DNA of 64,000 bases from the NCBI GenBank assembly GCA_009739215.1, contig VSJF01000006.1, positions 248,001 through 312,000 on the forward strand. Direction: 5' to 3'. Of this stretch, positions 22,071 to 34,106 are shown one piece after another (the stretch's first letter is position 1; the number at the start of each line of letters is the position of its first letter). A program made the translations under genes and the position numbers. Source of the DNA: Floccularia luteovirens. Taxonomy: Eukaryota; Basidiomycota; Agaricomycetes; Agaricales; Squamanitaceae. The notes under the pieces were generated by a model that was not told the DNA's origin, searched no databases, and saw nothing but the letters and a program-made list of their open reading frames with translations.

Positions 22071-25000
22071 ATGCCTATACCTGACCATGATGGTCGCACT
22101 CGAAACAAGATTAGTCTAAAACCATCAACGGTCCTTTCTACTTCGTATGTCATTCCCTTCCCATTTCACACCAAGAAGTGATTAATTTGTGGGTGCTGTT
22201 CAATTTCACACATTGTAGCATCCCCAAACGACTCATACCGTATCTGTTATCGTCGAACGTTCTATATGTGCTGGCGCTTCAGCTTAGTAAAGAATGGTTG
22301 TTGGATTTTGATGTTGGTATTCTGTGGGTGGTTATGCGGGTGTTGGCATGTGGTGGTCTTGGCGCACTGATATGGGAGAGTCGAACTGGTCAATTAGCGA
22401 AAAGGAATACGTTTGAGGTATGTTTTTTTGGATGTGGTTTTCCCGGACGCGGTTTGGAATTATTGATGCGTTTCATTTTAAATAAGTGGTCAGTGTTGGG
22501 AACTGCGTCTCTTCTGCTTTTTGTACAGCAGGTTTGTCTGTTCACGGCTTTGCATCGGTTATCGTCGATTCGGTAAGCGTGTGCAGTATTTCCACCTGAC
22601 ATGTTCTTTCTGATATGTCGCGCGGGCGGTATATAGTGTTATATTATTCTCTCATTTTTCAACGCTGTGGCTTGGTTCTCTCGTGAGCTTAGGTTCGGTG
22701 GGTATTATTCTGTTTCCTGGAAATTTTTGCTAGTCGCTAATGCAAAACTCTCGCAGACCAAGAAAACCTCTGCTGTTCTTTCTGCAATGGTCTTTTGTGT
22801 AATATCAGATACACGATTTTCCGCTGCTGCTTTCTGGCATTATCTTCCAGGATATGCTGCACTAGTTTTGCACGCTCTCTCATCTGCTGCGTTGAAGCAT
22901 ACATTTGGGCTACTTTATCCGTCTTTGGGAAGCACCTTCACCACCGCCATCGTTACTGTGGGAGCATGTATCTTCTGTTTGCCATTCTACGTCTTTAGGT
23001 CTGTAGTGGTATGTGTGATTATTTGATTTATCTTTACTTCACCGATTTGAAATATCATTCTCTGCAGCTTGGGTTCCCCACTGGTCCCGTGCTTTCATTG
23101 GTTTCCCTTGGAAGTATACCCTTCGTCTCATTCTCTCTGCTGTATTTTGTACCCATCTCATCTCAGTCATTGGGTCATCTCTTCCACACACGTCAACAGT
23201 TTGTACTGTCATACCCAGTTATTGCCGCTTCTTCTGCAATATTTGGAGCACTTGCATTTACCTCTTTGCCCACATGGACAGATCTTATTGTGGCAATTCT
23301 ACTATACGTTGGTGAGTACTCACGTTTATTATTATGTTATTTTGTTAATAAAGAAATTTATAGGAATGTATCCCGAGAAATGTAGACGCTTTCAAAGGGG
23401 TACCTCGTACACCTACATCACGGCTCATAAGGTCATATATCAAAACCATTCTCTCAAATCCAGAATCCAGAAAGATTTTCTACTTTCTCATGTTGAATTT
23501 ATGTTACATGCTGGTGCAAATGTTGTATGGGGTGTGGACAAACAGTCTTGGGCTAATTTCTGATGGTAAGTTGTTATCATATTCTTATGCCGTTTTGTGT
23601 TAAGCAATCGCCTCTAGCTATACATATGGCGTTTGACTGCATGGCAATTGGAGTTGGACTTTTCGCATCTGTTATGGCGACATGGGAGCCAAATGAGCGC
23701 TTTACATATGGGTCGGTTCATTGTTGATCATACCTAAGACTAGACTCACATTTTTTATTAGTTACGGCCGGATTGAGACGCTGTCCGGTTTTGCAAATGG
23801 CATCTTTCTTATCCTGATATCCATATTTATCGTTTTCGAAGCTATTCAACGAATGTGGGTACCCCGGTTTTCGTTGATGCGCCAACGATATTGATAAATA
23901 ATAGTCTCGATCCGCCAGAGATGAATACTAGCCAGTTGTTACTCGTGAGTTCTTTGGGGCTAGCTGTTAATCTTTTCGGGATGTTTGCAATGGGTGGACA
24001 CCACCATCACCATCATGTGAGACCCTTTATATTGGGGTTTGAAGATACTAAACATTTATCAGGGGGGTCATTCTCATTCCCATTCTCACGGAGAAACTCA
24101 CTCGCACGAGCATTCACATGGACATTCTCATTCTCACCACGATCATGAGCATGACTGCAATAATCATTCAGAAGTTCACAACTCAGATCATCATTTGCAT
24201 CTACATAATCATAGTGATCAAAATATCATGAATAACCATTCGGCGCACGATTGTGACCATTCGCATCATCCCCACGAACATGATCACACTCACACACACG
24301 ATCATACTCATTCAACATCCCCACATCAACACGGACACTCACATCCCAATAATGACCATCATCATCACCATCATAATTCGGAATCACCGACTTTGGAGAC
24401 TCCCTCTTTTGCGCGGTCGCATATACATTCATCGCAAATACATGGTCATTCGCATTCGCACTCTAATGTTACACTTCCTGTAGGTCATTCGGCACCCCAA
24501 CCTTTTCCGCATGCACACAACCGCACACAATCTTTTTCCGTGAACGCTTTGCATCCGCAGAATACACAGCATCTTGTACCACCTACCCCGCCTCCCCGGC
24601 ATGTGAGGTCTATGTCAACAAATACTATAATGGATCGCCAGGCGGTTGACAATGTGCGACACCAGCTCCATGGACAACAACACACAAACCGTGCTGGCCT
24701 TAGTCCGATCGTCATGCATCCCCCCGATGATCTTTCGAATAACACTGAGGCAGAATCACCACTGACGCCAGGATATAGTTTTGTGCATGACAAACATCTG
24801 GAGAAGCACCATCATCAACCCCATCATCATTCACACTCGCATTCACATGAAGGGCATAGTCATAATATGCGCGGTGTCTTTTTGCACGTTATGGCTGTAA
24901 GTTGACGATTATTGTTATGATGCTTTTATGCAGGTCAATACTCATGTGATGAAAGGATACTCTAGGTTCAGTTGGTGTTATAATATCTACGCTGCTCATT

Positions 25001-25477
25001 CAGTTCTATGGCTGGACTGGATTTGACCCGATCGCATCATTGTTTATTGCCATTCTGATTGCGGCCAGTGTATTTCCTCTCGTAATAGATACAGGAAAAG
25101 TACTATGTCTCGATGTTGGAGATCGAGATGAGGTAATCCAAAAGACTCTTGGAGAGGTTCGTAGTTGTCCTTTAAGCAACCGTTATTCGGATAATCTGAG
25201 TTTCGTAAATATCCAGTTACAGTCCATCCCTGGTGTTCAGTCTTACAGTGACCCACGGTTTTGGCCGAAGGACTCCGCGAGCCTCGTAGGTTCTGTTCAT
25301 ATTCGAATTACACCTTCTACAGCGACGCATGACCCTGCTGGACCGCACTCGAACGAGCGCACCACTTATGTAAGGGTAGCTCGGGTTGTTGAACGTGTGC
25401 GTTCGCTTCTTACAGAACGGATATCCGGCCTGGAAGAGGTGACTGTGCAGGTTACAGGCGGTAGTGTTATGTTGTGA
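22071..25477 (+). CDS. MSC2: MSC2/ZnT5-type zinc transporter of the early secretory pathway
   Basis: Cation diffusion facilitator that moves zinc into the ER/Golgi. It has a long N-terminal membrane domain (22187-23320) of about ten hydrophobic segments, as in yeast Msc2 and human ZnT5, and then the CDF core. LISDAIHMAFDCMAIG holds the first HxxxD metal site and HVMADTLGSVGVII the second. YGRIETLSGFANG lies between them. The loop between the fourth and fifth core segments (about 23990-24870) is almost 300 residues and packed with His, Asp and Ser, far longer than usual. The C-terminal cytosolic domain ends VTVQVTGGSVML. At 23397-23400 (GGGG) the frame moves from CRRFQRG to VPRTPTSRLIRSYIKTIL; one missing G would explain it. 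The gene sits between two paralogous Zn2Cys6 regulators. Confidence 0.9.
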
Positions 25478-25725
25478 ATATTTATCAGATTGGCATGTGA
25501 CATAGACTATTGAGTTTCGGTCATTGAAGGAGATACAACGTGGGAGGCGTGTGAAAAGGGGAATACGTGTTTAGTATGTACACAGCCACTGCAGGGGGGG
25601 CTAGATCGGGATATCTGGATAACCCCGAATACTTATATACCGAGACGGTTCCTTCAATTTCGTGACATTTCTGTGACACTGATAAACTCTTCCACACTGA
25701 CTTTGTCCCTCTGCCATCTTCCCCC
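25478..25725 (+). promoter_or_regulatory. Intergenic region before regulator B
   Basis: Spacer of 248 bp. A TTATATAC TATA-like word lies near 25630, about 95 bp upstream of the regulator B ATG. Confidence 0.35.
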
Positions 25726-28700
25726 ATGTCCTCTCCCCACCTCGAACGTCGCATTTCTATGAGTGCTCAAGCAGTTCCGAGGAAAAGAAGAAAAGGAGCC
25801 ACTCGTTTGAGCTGTGCAGAATGCCGGAGGTGGGTCAATCCTGGGAAATTCCGAAAAAGTTACTATATGAGCGCTCATAGGCTCAAACTACGTTGTGATC
25901 GAGCCATTCCGTGCAGCTCGTGCGTGAAGCGGGGTTGTGGGGCTATATGTCCTGATGTTAGTTGATAAATTTATGCATTGTAATGACCTTTTAACCCAAA
26001 TGTTGTGTGTCTAGGGATCATTGACCACTGGCCAAGGAAATCGGTAAGTCATACATGCTGTAAACTTTTATACCATTTGCACTGTCTGATACGCAATCCG
26101 TACATGGAAGTTTCGTACTGGCATCCACACAGGAGCTGCATGAAAAGATATCAGAGCTCGCCACTCGTGTCCGTGAACTCGAGGATGCACTTCGGTCCTC
26201 ACATTCAAGGCTTTCTTCCGAGCCTCACCCACTTCTGACAGAAGAGCTTCTCAAAATCAAAGCTCCGTTGCAGCGTGAGGCTCCTTCTGTAAGAAATACT
26301 GCGGTAAACGGCGTGAAGGAAGAGGAAGGCAATCCAGATATTGTTGATGCATTCGGCTCGTTATCAATAAGTCTTTCTGGACGCGCCAAATACTTCGGGC
26401 AAACGGCTAATTCATGGGTATGACTTGGTCTAGTTGCTGAGAGAAATGACCTACTGACGAACCGTTTCTAGTATTTCCTCCAAGTAAATTATAATCTCTG
26501 ACTATTGCCGTATTCTGATATTATATGTTTATCCAGAATGAGCTACCCGAAGATGATGAACAGGACGATCAAATTTCAAACCTCACGAAGCTCAAAAGCA
26601 TACTGCCTCCGGAGATCTTGACCCGTGCCGCATCTTTTCCTATATCGTCGGCTTCGCGCATCGAGAATATAGGGCTTCAGACCCTTTTGTGGTACCTGCC
26701 AACTGCACAAGTAGCGTTGGAACTGCGTTCCATATATTATAGTCATGCTGCATGGATGTACGCTCTTTTTTCTCCTTGGCTCATGTGCTACTTGCTAACG
26801 ACATCGTCGTAGGTATAATCCCATATCGATGGATACCTTTGATAAACAAATCTACACCCAATTCTATGATCAGAATATCGGACCGTTCTCCGATGACCCG
26901 CTGCTTTCCCATCGGCTTTCTTTGATGTTCATGGTTCTTTCCATCGGGTCACTCATGAATACTAACTTGCCCGCTTACAATCTCGATGCCGAAAAGTACC
27001 ATCAGCTAGCAAGGGCGGCTCTGTTCCATAACTCGTTCTTCGATGAGCCAACAATCAATGCAGTTCAAGCACTTGTGAGTAATGGATCTCTACAATAAGG
27101 GTTATACCTTCATATAATTTTGTTCATTCCACCCGTAGTTTCTTATGACCTATTATCTATTCTTGGCTGATCGGCATGGTACCGGATCTGGGGCACGTTG
27201 GGCCATTATGGGTATAGCGGTGAAAGTCGGGCAAAGTGTAAGCAATCGTAATATTATTAACCCGAACAACTATCAACGCGTCGATTCCTTTACAGATTGG
27301 TTTGCGTATGTAGTTTGTACTCCGTTCCGTTCGGAAAATATTCACATTTTGCAGATCGTGATAGTGGCCGCTGGAAAGTTGATGCGGTTGAAACGCATAG
27401 ACGTCGCGAATTATTCTGGGAATTGTTTACTTACGATTCTTGGCAATGTCTCACTTTTGGCCGGCCACCATCTTTTGCTCTCCCTCATATTGACTGTAAG
27501 ATGCCCCATACCAATGATTCATCTGACGAACAAAGTTGTAAGTGATTTTTATTTCGTTCTTCTACTTTCGAGGTTGCGGCTAATGTGAACTTTACTTGTT
27601 AAAATTATAGTCCACTCATGGAAGCATCGGTTCTCTTCAGAATGCATGAACTTACTACATGACCAAGCATTTGGAGCCAAAATGCCAACATACGCGACTG
27701 TGCTTCAACTTGACCGGAAGATGCGGGCATTCCCTGTTCCGCCTGTGCTGCAGGTTGCTGGTTTTGGAAGCTCGGAGCCTCGACCAGGTGGTTTCCCTGA
27801 AACAATTATGTTAACCTTGCAGCGACATATCGTTCTAGCGATCCGTGAAATGAGTGCGTAACCCTGCTTGAAAGACTGACGACACCAAGTTCATAAATAC
27901 TTTCCTTTGTAGATCTACTCTATCTTCATCGTAGCTTTTTTGCCCGTGCTATTAGTGATCACCCCAAGGATCCTCTTGGAAGCCCATACGGAACTTCCGT
28001 TATTGCGGCATATAGAAGTGCTGGTTCCCTTGTGGCACTCATGCGGAATTTACATACCCAACTCAAGGAGCCAAGCGAAAGGATCTGGTTTTTGTGGACT
28101 CATATGTTTTCTTGTGCCGTGAGTCGAACAAATGTGAAGCCGTCGATATAATTCAAACCTTCTACAGATTGTTCTAGGGTCGATTGTCACCAGATGTCCC
28201 TCTATGAGTCTTGCACCGTCAGCACTTGTCCAGCTTGATTCCGCATGTGAATTGTTTTCCAAAGCTGCCCGCGGTTTCCGAGCGTCGAAAGTTCTGGTAA
28301 GCGGTTTGTGACGCCCATTTATTTAGTCCCCATCACACCTGTTTCACAGGATATTATGCTTCATCTTCAAGAAAGGGCACATTATAGTCTTGGAAGAATT
28401 CCGTCAAGGCAAAGGCTCACCACTTAGCCGATACAATCCTTCATCTGGTTCAGAATCACCAACGACCGTCGACGAAAATGACGAACTTTCAATTCTAGGT
28501 GGTAAAACGCGCCTGGTCGAGAAGAAAGAACCGGCCTCACCACGCTTAATGGAACTGTCACCCACCTCCCGTAACCCTGTTGTTCCTCTTCCCCTCTCTC
28601 CAAGAATACAGGGACAAGTACATCCTAGTGTCGTCGAATATCTACAGTCATTTCAACACACATTCAGGCGATGTGAACTCCCATAGACATCAGCAGCACC

Positions 28701-29098
28701 AGTTGCAACATCATTCGTCCCATAATTCATTTTCGGACGTCGAAATCTCCCCTGTTTCGATTTATGGCATGACTTCTATGTCTACAGCGCCGTTCCAGAA
28801 TGAACCAGCTCCCTTCTTGTCCCAAATATCACAACAATCACCGACTAATATCATGCAAGGTATTCAGAACAACTCGAACTCAAACTCGGAAATGATTGAT
28901 GGCGTTGCACAAAATTCTTCTTTTCCGCAATACTTCTCTGTCTACGATTATGGCTCAGGTGCAATATCGAATTCGACAGGATTCTCTACGCCAGTACTGG
29001 ATACACCGCAGCACCCAGCCCAAAGGCGTGGTACTGGTTCTCCGGAAGGCAATATGCATACTACTTGGCAAGAGTTTGTTAATACCCTGGCGATGTGA
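25726..29098 (+). CDS. Zn2Cys6 transcription factor with fungal TF domain (regulator B)
   Basis: Close paralogue of the gene at 18381-21713 in the same orientation. The zinc cluster is CAECRRLKLRCDRAIPCSSC then GCGAIC, split by an intron after CRR exactly as in regulator A. The coiled coil is LHEKISELATRVRELEDAL. The TF domain includes IYYSHAAWMYNPISMDTF, SHRLSLMFMVLSIG, MTYYLFLADR, GLHRDSGRWK, RRELFWELFTYDSWQCLTFGRPPSF and LDRKMRAFPVPPVLQVAGFG. The tail is Ser/Pro-rich with Gln and His runs and ends TTWQEFVNTLAM. Two frame changes interrupt the C-terminal part: one at the GG at 28392-28393 (AHYSL to EEFRQGKG) and one between about 28560 and 28640. Neither is explained by an intron. The DNA-binding and TF domains are intact. 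Confidence 0.87.
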
Positions 29099-29543
29099 AA
29101 GGTGAAAGTGGATGTGAGACATTTGTTAGCTAACAATCTGTGTTTGTGTATCTCCATCTGTGTATTTTGTTTTTGCTATCTTTGGCAATTGTCCTTGATA
29201 TTTTTCTTGTTTTTGTAATTAGTACATCTAACTTTCTTTTTGTTATTATAATATTGTCTTTTGCATTTATACAATTTATCTTGCTGTAATGTTATTATTA
29301 TACAAATTTGCATTGAAATTGTATCTGTAAGAGTAACTCCAAAACCTGATCAACTCTGGAGTACTCTGGAGTTCCTTCTCACCATTCTGGACTACTTCAA
29401 CTCCAAACCACTATAAATAATATTATTATGATCCAACTTTCCTATTTTCTATTAGTTTACAAAATCTCTATGTTGGAAAAATATCTGGTTGATTAAAATG
29501 GTCACTTGTCACAACTACTCATTATAACACCTGGCTTACCCAT
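29099..29543. other. Regulator B 3' flank and boundary of the gene-rich block
   Basis: AT-rich DNA with no gene. It marks the change from host genes to repeats. Confidence 0.5.
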
Positions 29544-30098
29544 TGTTATGACCTTATCTGGACTTCTGATATATTCCCTGGACTTTAGTACATGCATATG
29601 CTGCATTTCTGCCTCATTTTCCTGCTCCTCTTATACATTTCATAAATGTTCTTCTATATGACTTGTATTGTCTTCTATATGACTCATGTGATGCTTCCTA
29701 TGACTAGTACTTGACTCAATGCTTATTAACTTAGCACACAATCCCTAGTCATTAGTTTATTATTAGTATATGCAGTTGTGTATTTAAGTAGCATGAAACT
29801 ATAGTCAAGCCTCAGCTTGATCTTAGTTTCAAGTATCCCTAATACTACTTGGCATTACTCTGTTACTCTTGTAATAACTCTCTCCCCAGTCTAGGATGGC
29901 TAGCAAGTTGTATATAAAGGATATGAGTGATACTGTATAGTCTGAAACACCTGACTGTTTATCCACTATAACTGACCTCAGTGAGGCCCCAACAGGTGGC
30001 AGTTAAAAATCTGTGTAAAGGTATCTCTCTTTACCATGCTAGGGAAATCCAACTAGCAACTAGATGAAGTTGTCAACTAAATTCTCCCCTTAATCATG
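29544..30098 (+). repeat. LTR2-family copy, diverged
   Basis: Starts TGTTATGACCTTATCTGG as in the better LTR2 copies and keeps the order of landmarks: CTTGGACTTTAG-like, AGCTTGATCTTAGTTTC, GTCTAGGATGGC and GAAACACCTGACTG. The right end is worn away. Confidence 0.65.
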
Positions 30099-31013
30099 CT
30101 GTGGGAAACCCCTACTACCTCAGAATAGATATGGTAAGCCTGGGACATAGTTTATGTGAGATTATGACAAGTATATGTCTTAATAGTAAACTATGCTAGC
30201 TCAGTGTTTGCTAGGGTCAAATGACTGAGGTGTTCAGAAAATATCAAGATGTTTAAATATTTAAAGAGCAGATAGGCTATACCTTTTTGAGGTAGCATAA
30301 AAAGAGAAAACAAACTGAATCTACTTTTAAGTAATCAAAGGAGGAACATGAAAAAGGAATGGTATAATTATTGACACAGGATATTAATAAAAGGAATGGT
30401 ATAATAAAAAGAAGGTGCAGTTATGTCCAATGAATTTAGGTGCACATTTGGACTTGCACACACTTGTTATTTCAATAGTTTAAGCCTAACATGCATTAAA
30501 GAACATCCCCAACTGATCACAATGTGAAGTGCAACATTTAGTCATTCTTATACAATTGACTACCCAACTTTCATATTGTGAAGCCCTAGACACCACAAAT
30601 GCCCCACTCAATACTAGTGATAGCCAGGACACACACCCCTATTCTTAATTCTCACAGCATACTCTTCCAGACACCACATAGCTTAATGAGAACTACACAG
30701 GCCCACTGATGTCATCAACCACCAACTTTAGCTCACAAGCCCCTCAGCTGCTGCGTTTCCTAAAATTAGCTGGTAAAACCCCTGTATCAGCATCATCACT
30801 TATCTGATCATCAGTTTTAATTGGGATTATCATGCAGATTTGCTTTTTGGACTGAGAAAACAGCACTCCTGCTAATATTAGTGCATAGAATCACGACTAT
30901 CTTGGTCACATGTGATGCAAGTGCACAGCAATGCTCAGCATTGCTGTGTTTCTGCAAGGCAGACCAGATGGCCCTCCACCATTGCTTAGCTTTTCTTTCT
31001 CTTTTATGAGTTT
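30099..31013. other. Unassigned repeat-region DNA with an LTR5-like left end
   Basis: TGTGGGAAACCCCTA at 30100 matches the start of LTR5, but the rest is too diverged to follow. No coding frame of substance was recognised. Confidence 0.35.
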
Positions 31014-31618
31014 TGTTACCATTTGGGGTTTAGGCTTTGTTGTTTACTGGTCTTGTTGTAGGTATGTCCGGGTTAGGGAATAGTTGGGGTTTGCTAGTCA
31101 GATTTCCCTAGCGCAATGGTAGGTTACGCTACCACACAGGTTACAAACCACCTGTTGGGGTCTCTCTGAGGTCAGTTACAGAGGTAGGGACAGCCAGGCA
31201 TTTCAGGCTGTACGGTGTTGTCCGTGCCATTATTTACAATGATCTTGCCATCCTAGACAAGGGAGGGAGAGTCACTTAGTTGTCACTAAGATAACAGAGT
31301 AATCGCTTGTATTAGGAGGTACTCGAAACTAAGATCAAGCTAAGGCTTGACTATAGTTCCGCACTACTTAAATACAAGTACGCTACTTCTAATAATAAAC
31401 TATTGCGTGCTTGCTCAGTAAGCTTCAAGTCAACGCAGAGTCATACAGAAGTATCTACAAGTCATTTAGAAGCCTACACAAGTCACTATGAGTTAATAGA
31501 AGCAAAACGTGAGTCATATATAAAACATGTATGGGAAACTAATAAACGAGGCAGGAACGCGTTGTGCTCGTGTTCTAAAGTCCAGGGAGATAGTGCGTAT
31601 CTGGATAAGGTCATAACA
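31014..31618 (-). repeat. LTR2 solo LTR (reverse)
   Basis: Reads TGTTACCATTTGGGGTTTAG on the plus strand at the left and GGTCATAACA at the right, the reverse of LTR2. About 605 bp, well preserved. Flanks AGTTT and CCAGT do not match, so the target duplication is lost or recombined. Confidence 0.8.
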
Positions 31619-31699
31619 CCAGTCATGTTGCTCATAGCAATATCATCCTATTCATAATGACCATAGTTAGGAGAGTGAGGGCATTGAAAGGGCTCTTGA

Positions 31700-31892
31700 T
31701 TTAATTCTATGGTGTCTTGTTTTTGATCAAGCCATATAATCTCAGACTAATCTGGGCACTATGCCATCATCATTATGTAATGTCTGGATTATGTAATCAA
31801 TACCTCAGAGTAAAATTCCAACCAGACTGAGGATCAAACCTAAGATCTTCTAGATATTTACCAGATGCTCTAACTAACTGAGCTATCTAGCC
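31700..31892 (-). repeat. tRNA-derived SINE-like sequence
   Basis: On the minus strand a tRNA-like head begins GGCTAGATAGCTCAGTTAG at 31892. The A box TAGCTCAGTTAG is at 31874-31885 and the B box GGTTTGATCC at 31831-31840, each one base from the polymerase III consensus and spaced as in a tRNA gene. An anticodon-like 5-bp stem with a 7-nt loop can be drawn, but the acceptor and T stems do not pair well, so it is not a working tRNA. The sequence continues to about 31700 without coding potential. The right limit of the element is a guess. Confidence 0.55.
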
Positions 31893-32066
31893 TTGTTATA
31901 GATTCTAATTGGAAGTAATATTTAAGTAGCTTTTTCACTAGATTACTTTTATGCCAATATGATGTGGATACATTGTTCTTTGGCTAGGTGATCCAGTACA
32001 TGCTATTTGTCTGTGCAATTTCCTAAGTAGTGTCCAGGTTTGTATTTTCTGCAATAGGTGCATTGG

Positions 32067-32343
32067 TGTTACATTCTAGACTTCCGAACCTAACCCATGG
32101 ACTTCCATGGACTTATCTCTATATTCTTAGAATGGACTTCTATCACCTTCTACAGTGTTCTAGGACTCATATATTATTAGATTACTCTACTATCATATGA
32201 ACCTTCCACAGCAGCTTAGATAATCCACAGTAGAACTCTGTAGAACCTTATAGAAGACTACTACCATAAGTAGTCGTGGCCTTTATATATTTAAGTAGAC
32301 TCGATTCTGAGTATAATCTCAGAATTGATCAATACAAGTTATT
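32067..32343 (+). repeat. LTR4 fragment
   Basis: Starts TGTTACATTCTAGACTTCC. The body matches the reverse copies at 37791-37926 and 47181-47571 (ACTACTACCATAAGTAGT, TTTAAGTAGACTCGATTCTGAG). The right end is cut by LTR2-like reverse sequence (about 32350-32462). Confidence 0.65.
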
Positions 32344-32462
32344 CCCCTACTATTACTGTTAGGGGTTATCATCATTATTTATCTGTCCCATTGTTTGGCT
32401 GTCCAGATTAGGAAACAGTTGAACACTTGTCAGATTTCCCAAGCATGGTAAAGGGAGATATC

Positions 32463-32823
32463 TGTTGAGCAGTACCCTGTGTTATACACAGTGGAGTGGA
32501 ACTACCTTACCTTAGAGCTTACTTTGTGCTTACAGGCTAATACTGACTACTATCAATGTAATTGGACAAGGAGCATAGTACAAAGTACAAGGTCCTTATA
32601 TACAGTTCTACTGTATGTGCATATTTGTAAATAGTGGTCTGTGCTAGATAGTTCCATAAGTCACATGTTCCTTGTAGAATGTTGTAGAACATCAAAGAAC
32701 ATGCTTAGTCATAATGCACGTGACATATAAAGCATATGATGAGTGAGTCACATGACTAGGTTATATGACATATCACGTTACATGAATCATGTGATCCTTC
32801 ATGTGATAGTTGCTGTCGCAACA
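32463..32823 (-). repeat. LTR3 solo LTR
   Basis: Plus-strand ends TGTTGAGCAG and GTCGCAACA. The TATA-like TGTATATAAGGACC reads on the minus strand, so sense is minus. It lies against the left edge of a Copia-2 pol fragment. The right flank GATAC fits the Copia sequence but the left flank ATATC does not, so the left side was rearranged. Confidence 0.75.
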
Positions 32824-33831
32824 GATACACTTGCTAAGTACAACTCAAACCCCAATCCAACTCATTGGAAAGCTGTCAAGCATATATTTAGATACTTGCA
32901 AGGCACATTGGATTATGAGCTTGTGTACAAGTCAGATGATTCCAAAGAGCTATTCATTATCTACTCTGATACAAACCATGGAGCATGCAAAGATACTAGT
33001 AGATCAACTAGTGGCTATTGTGTCAAGATTGGGACTGGTGTAGTTAGCTGGTCTTCCAAGCTTCAAACATGTGTTGCATTGTCTTCTACTAAAGCAGAGT
33101 ACATGGCAGCTGTTGAAGCAGGCAAGGAGTTGAAATGGATGAGAAGTCTACTTGGGAAATTCGGATATACCTTTGATAAACCCTCTACTCTTTGCATTGA
33201 CAATATGTTTGCAATCAGTATGTCCAAAAACCCAGAGCATCATAGTAGAATAAAGCACTTAGACTTGAAATTCCTGTTGCGACAGCACGATCACATGATG
33301 GATTACATAATTCGTTAGGTGATGAGTCAGATGATATGTCACATGATGTGTCACATGACTACACTCACATATGCCCCATACATCACGTGCAGTATGACAA
33401 GCATGTTCTATAACCTTCTATAAGGTTCTATGAAGTAGACATGTGACTATGATGGACATAGCACAGACCATTTATGCAAATATGTACATACAGTTAGACC
33501 TGTATATAAGAATACTCTTATGCAGAATAGATCCCTTGTCCTATTCTATAGGTAGTAGTAGTAACACTAACTGTAAGGTGTGATTCAAGTAAGCACAAAG
33601 ATAAAGCTTGAGTTCCTCTACTGTGTCTTGCACACATGGCTGCTCAACAATTCCATTGGCTTAGAGAGAATGTTGAAGCAGGCATTATCACACCTATTCA
33701 TGTTGGCACAAATGATATAATTGCAGACTGTCTTACCAAATCTCTTGCCAGAATTAAATATGATAATTGTAGAATAGGACTAGGACTTGTGTCCAGCAAA
33801 TAGTCTAGGATATGCAGGACTAAGGGGGCTA
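32824..33831 (+). pseudogene. Copia-2 pol 3' fragment (RNase H part), split by LTR3
   Basis: Encodes TLAKYNSNPNPTHWKAVKHI, then SWSSKLQTCVALSSTKAEYM and the RNase H tail ending before an AAGGGGGCT polypurine tract. It is the 3' end of a Copia pol related to Copia-1 but diverged. An LTR3 (33275-33649) interrupts it with an exact ATTCC target duplication. Confidence 0.85.
33275..33649 (+). repeat. LTR3 solo LTR with ATTCC target duplication
   Basis: TGTTGCGACAGC at the left, GCTGCTCAACA at the right, ATTCC on both sides (33270-33274 and 33650-33654). TATA-like TGTATATAAG is near 33500. CACATGA-type motifs cluster at 33290-33370, upstream of the TATA as expected for U3. Confidence 0.85.
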
Positions 33832-34106
33832 TGTTACAATACTCTAGTCCTACACACCCAGATACTACTACATAGATAATACATAAAGATATAATAAGTA
33901 GAGTAGAAGTTGTAGTAGTGAAGTGGGGGAAAGGAAGAATGGGGAGTGGCATCAGACCAGTGGCCTTATATATTGTACCAGGGACACCTGGTACACAAAC
34001 AAGGCCAAACTACTGGGTGGTCTGTGCACACTCTCCAAATATATATAAGGAGGCACTTCTGTCTACTTTTCCCTCCAACCAAATATACACTGTTTTTACT
34101 CAAACA
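33832..34106 (+). repeat. Copia-2 3' LTR (LTR8)
   Basis: Directly follows the polypurine tract. 275 bp from TGTTACAATACTC to CACTCAAACA-like end. The same LTR occurs at 35382-35656 (reverse) and 56116-56391. Confidence 0.8.

Noticed and set aside
24226..24793. Long minus-strand frames opposite the His-rich loop
   Set aside because: Shadows of the CAT/CAC-rich coding strand of MSC2.
31820..31892. Functional tRNA gene
   Set aside because: Acceptor and T stems do not pair and the anticodon loop lacks the usual U33.
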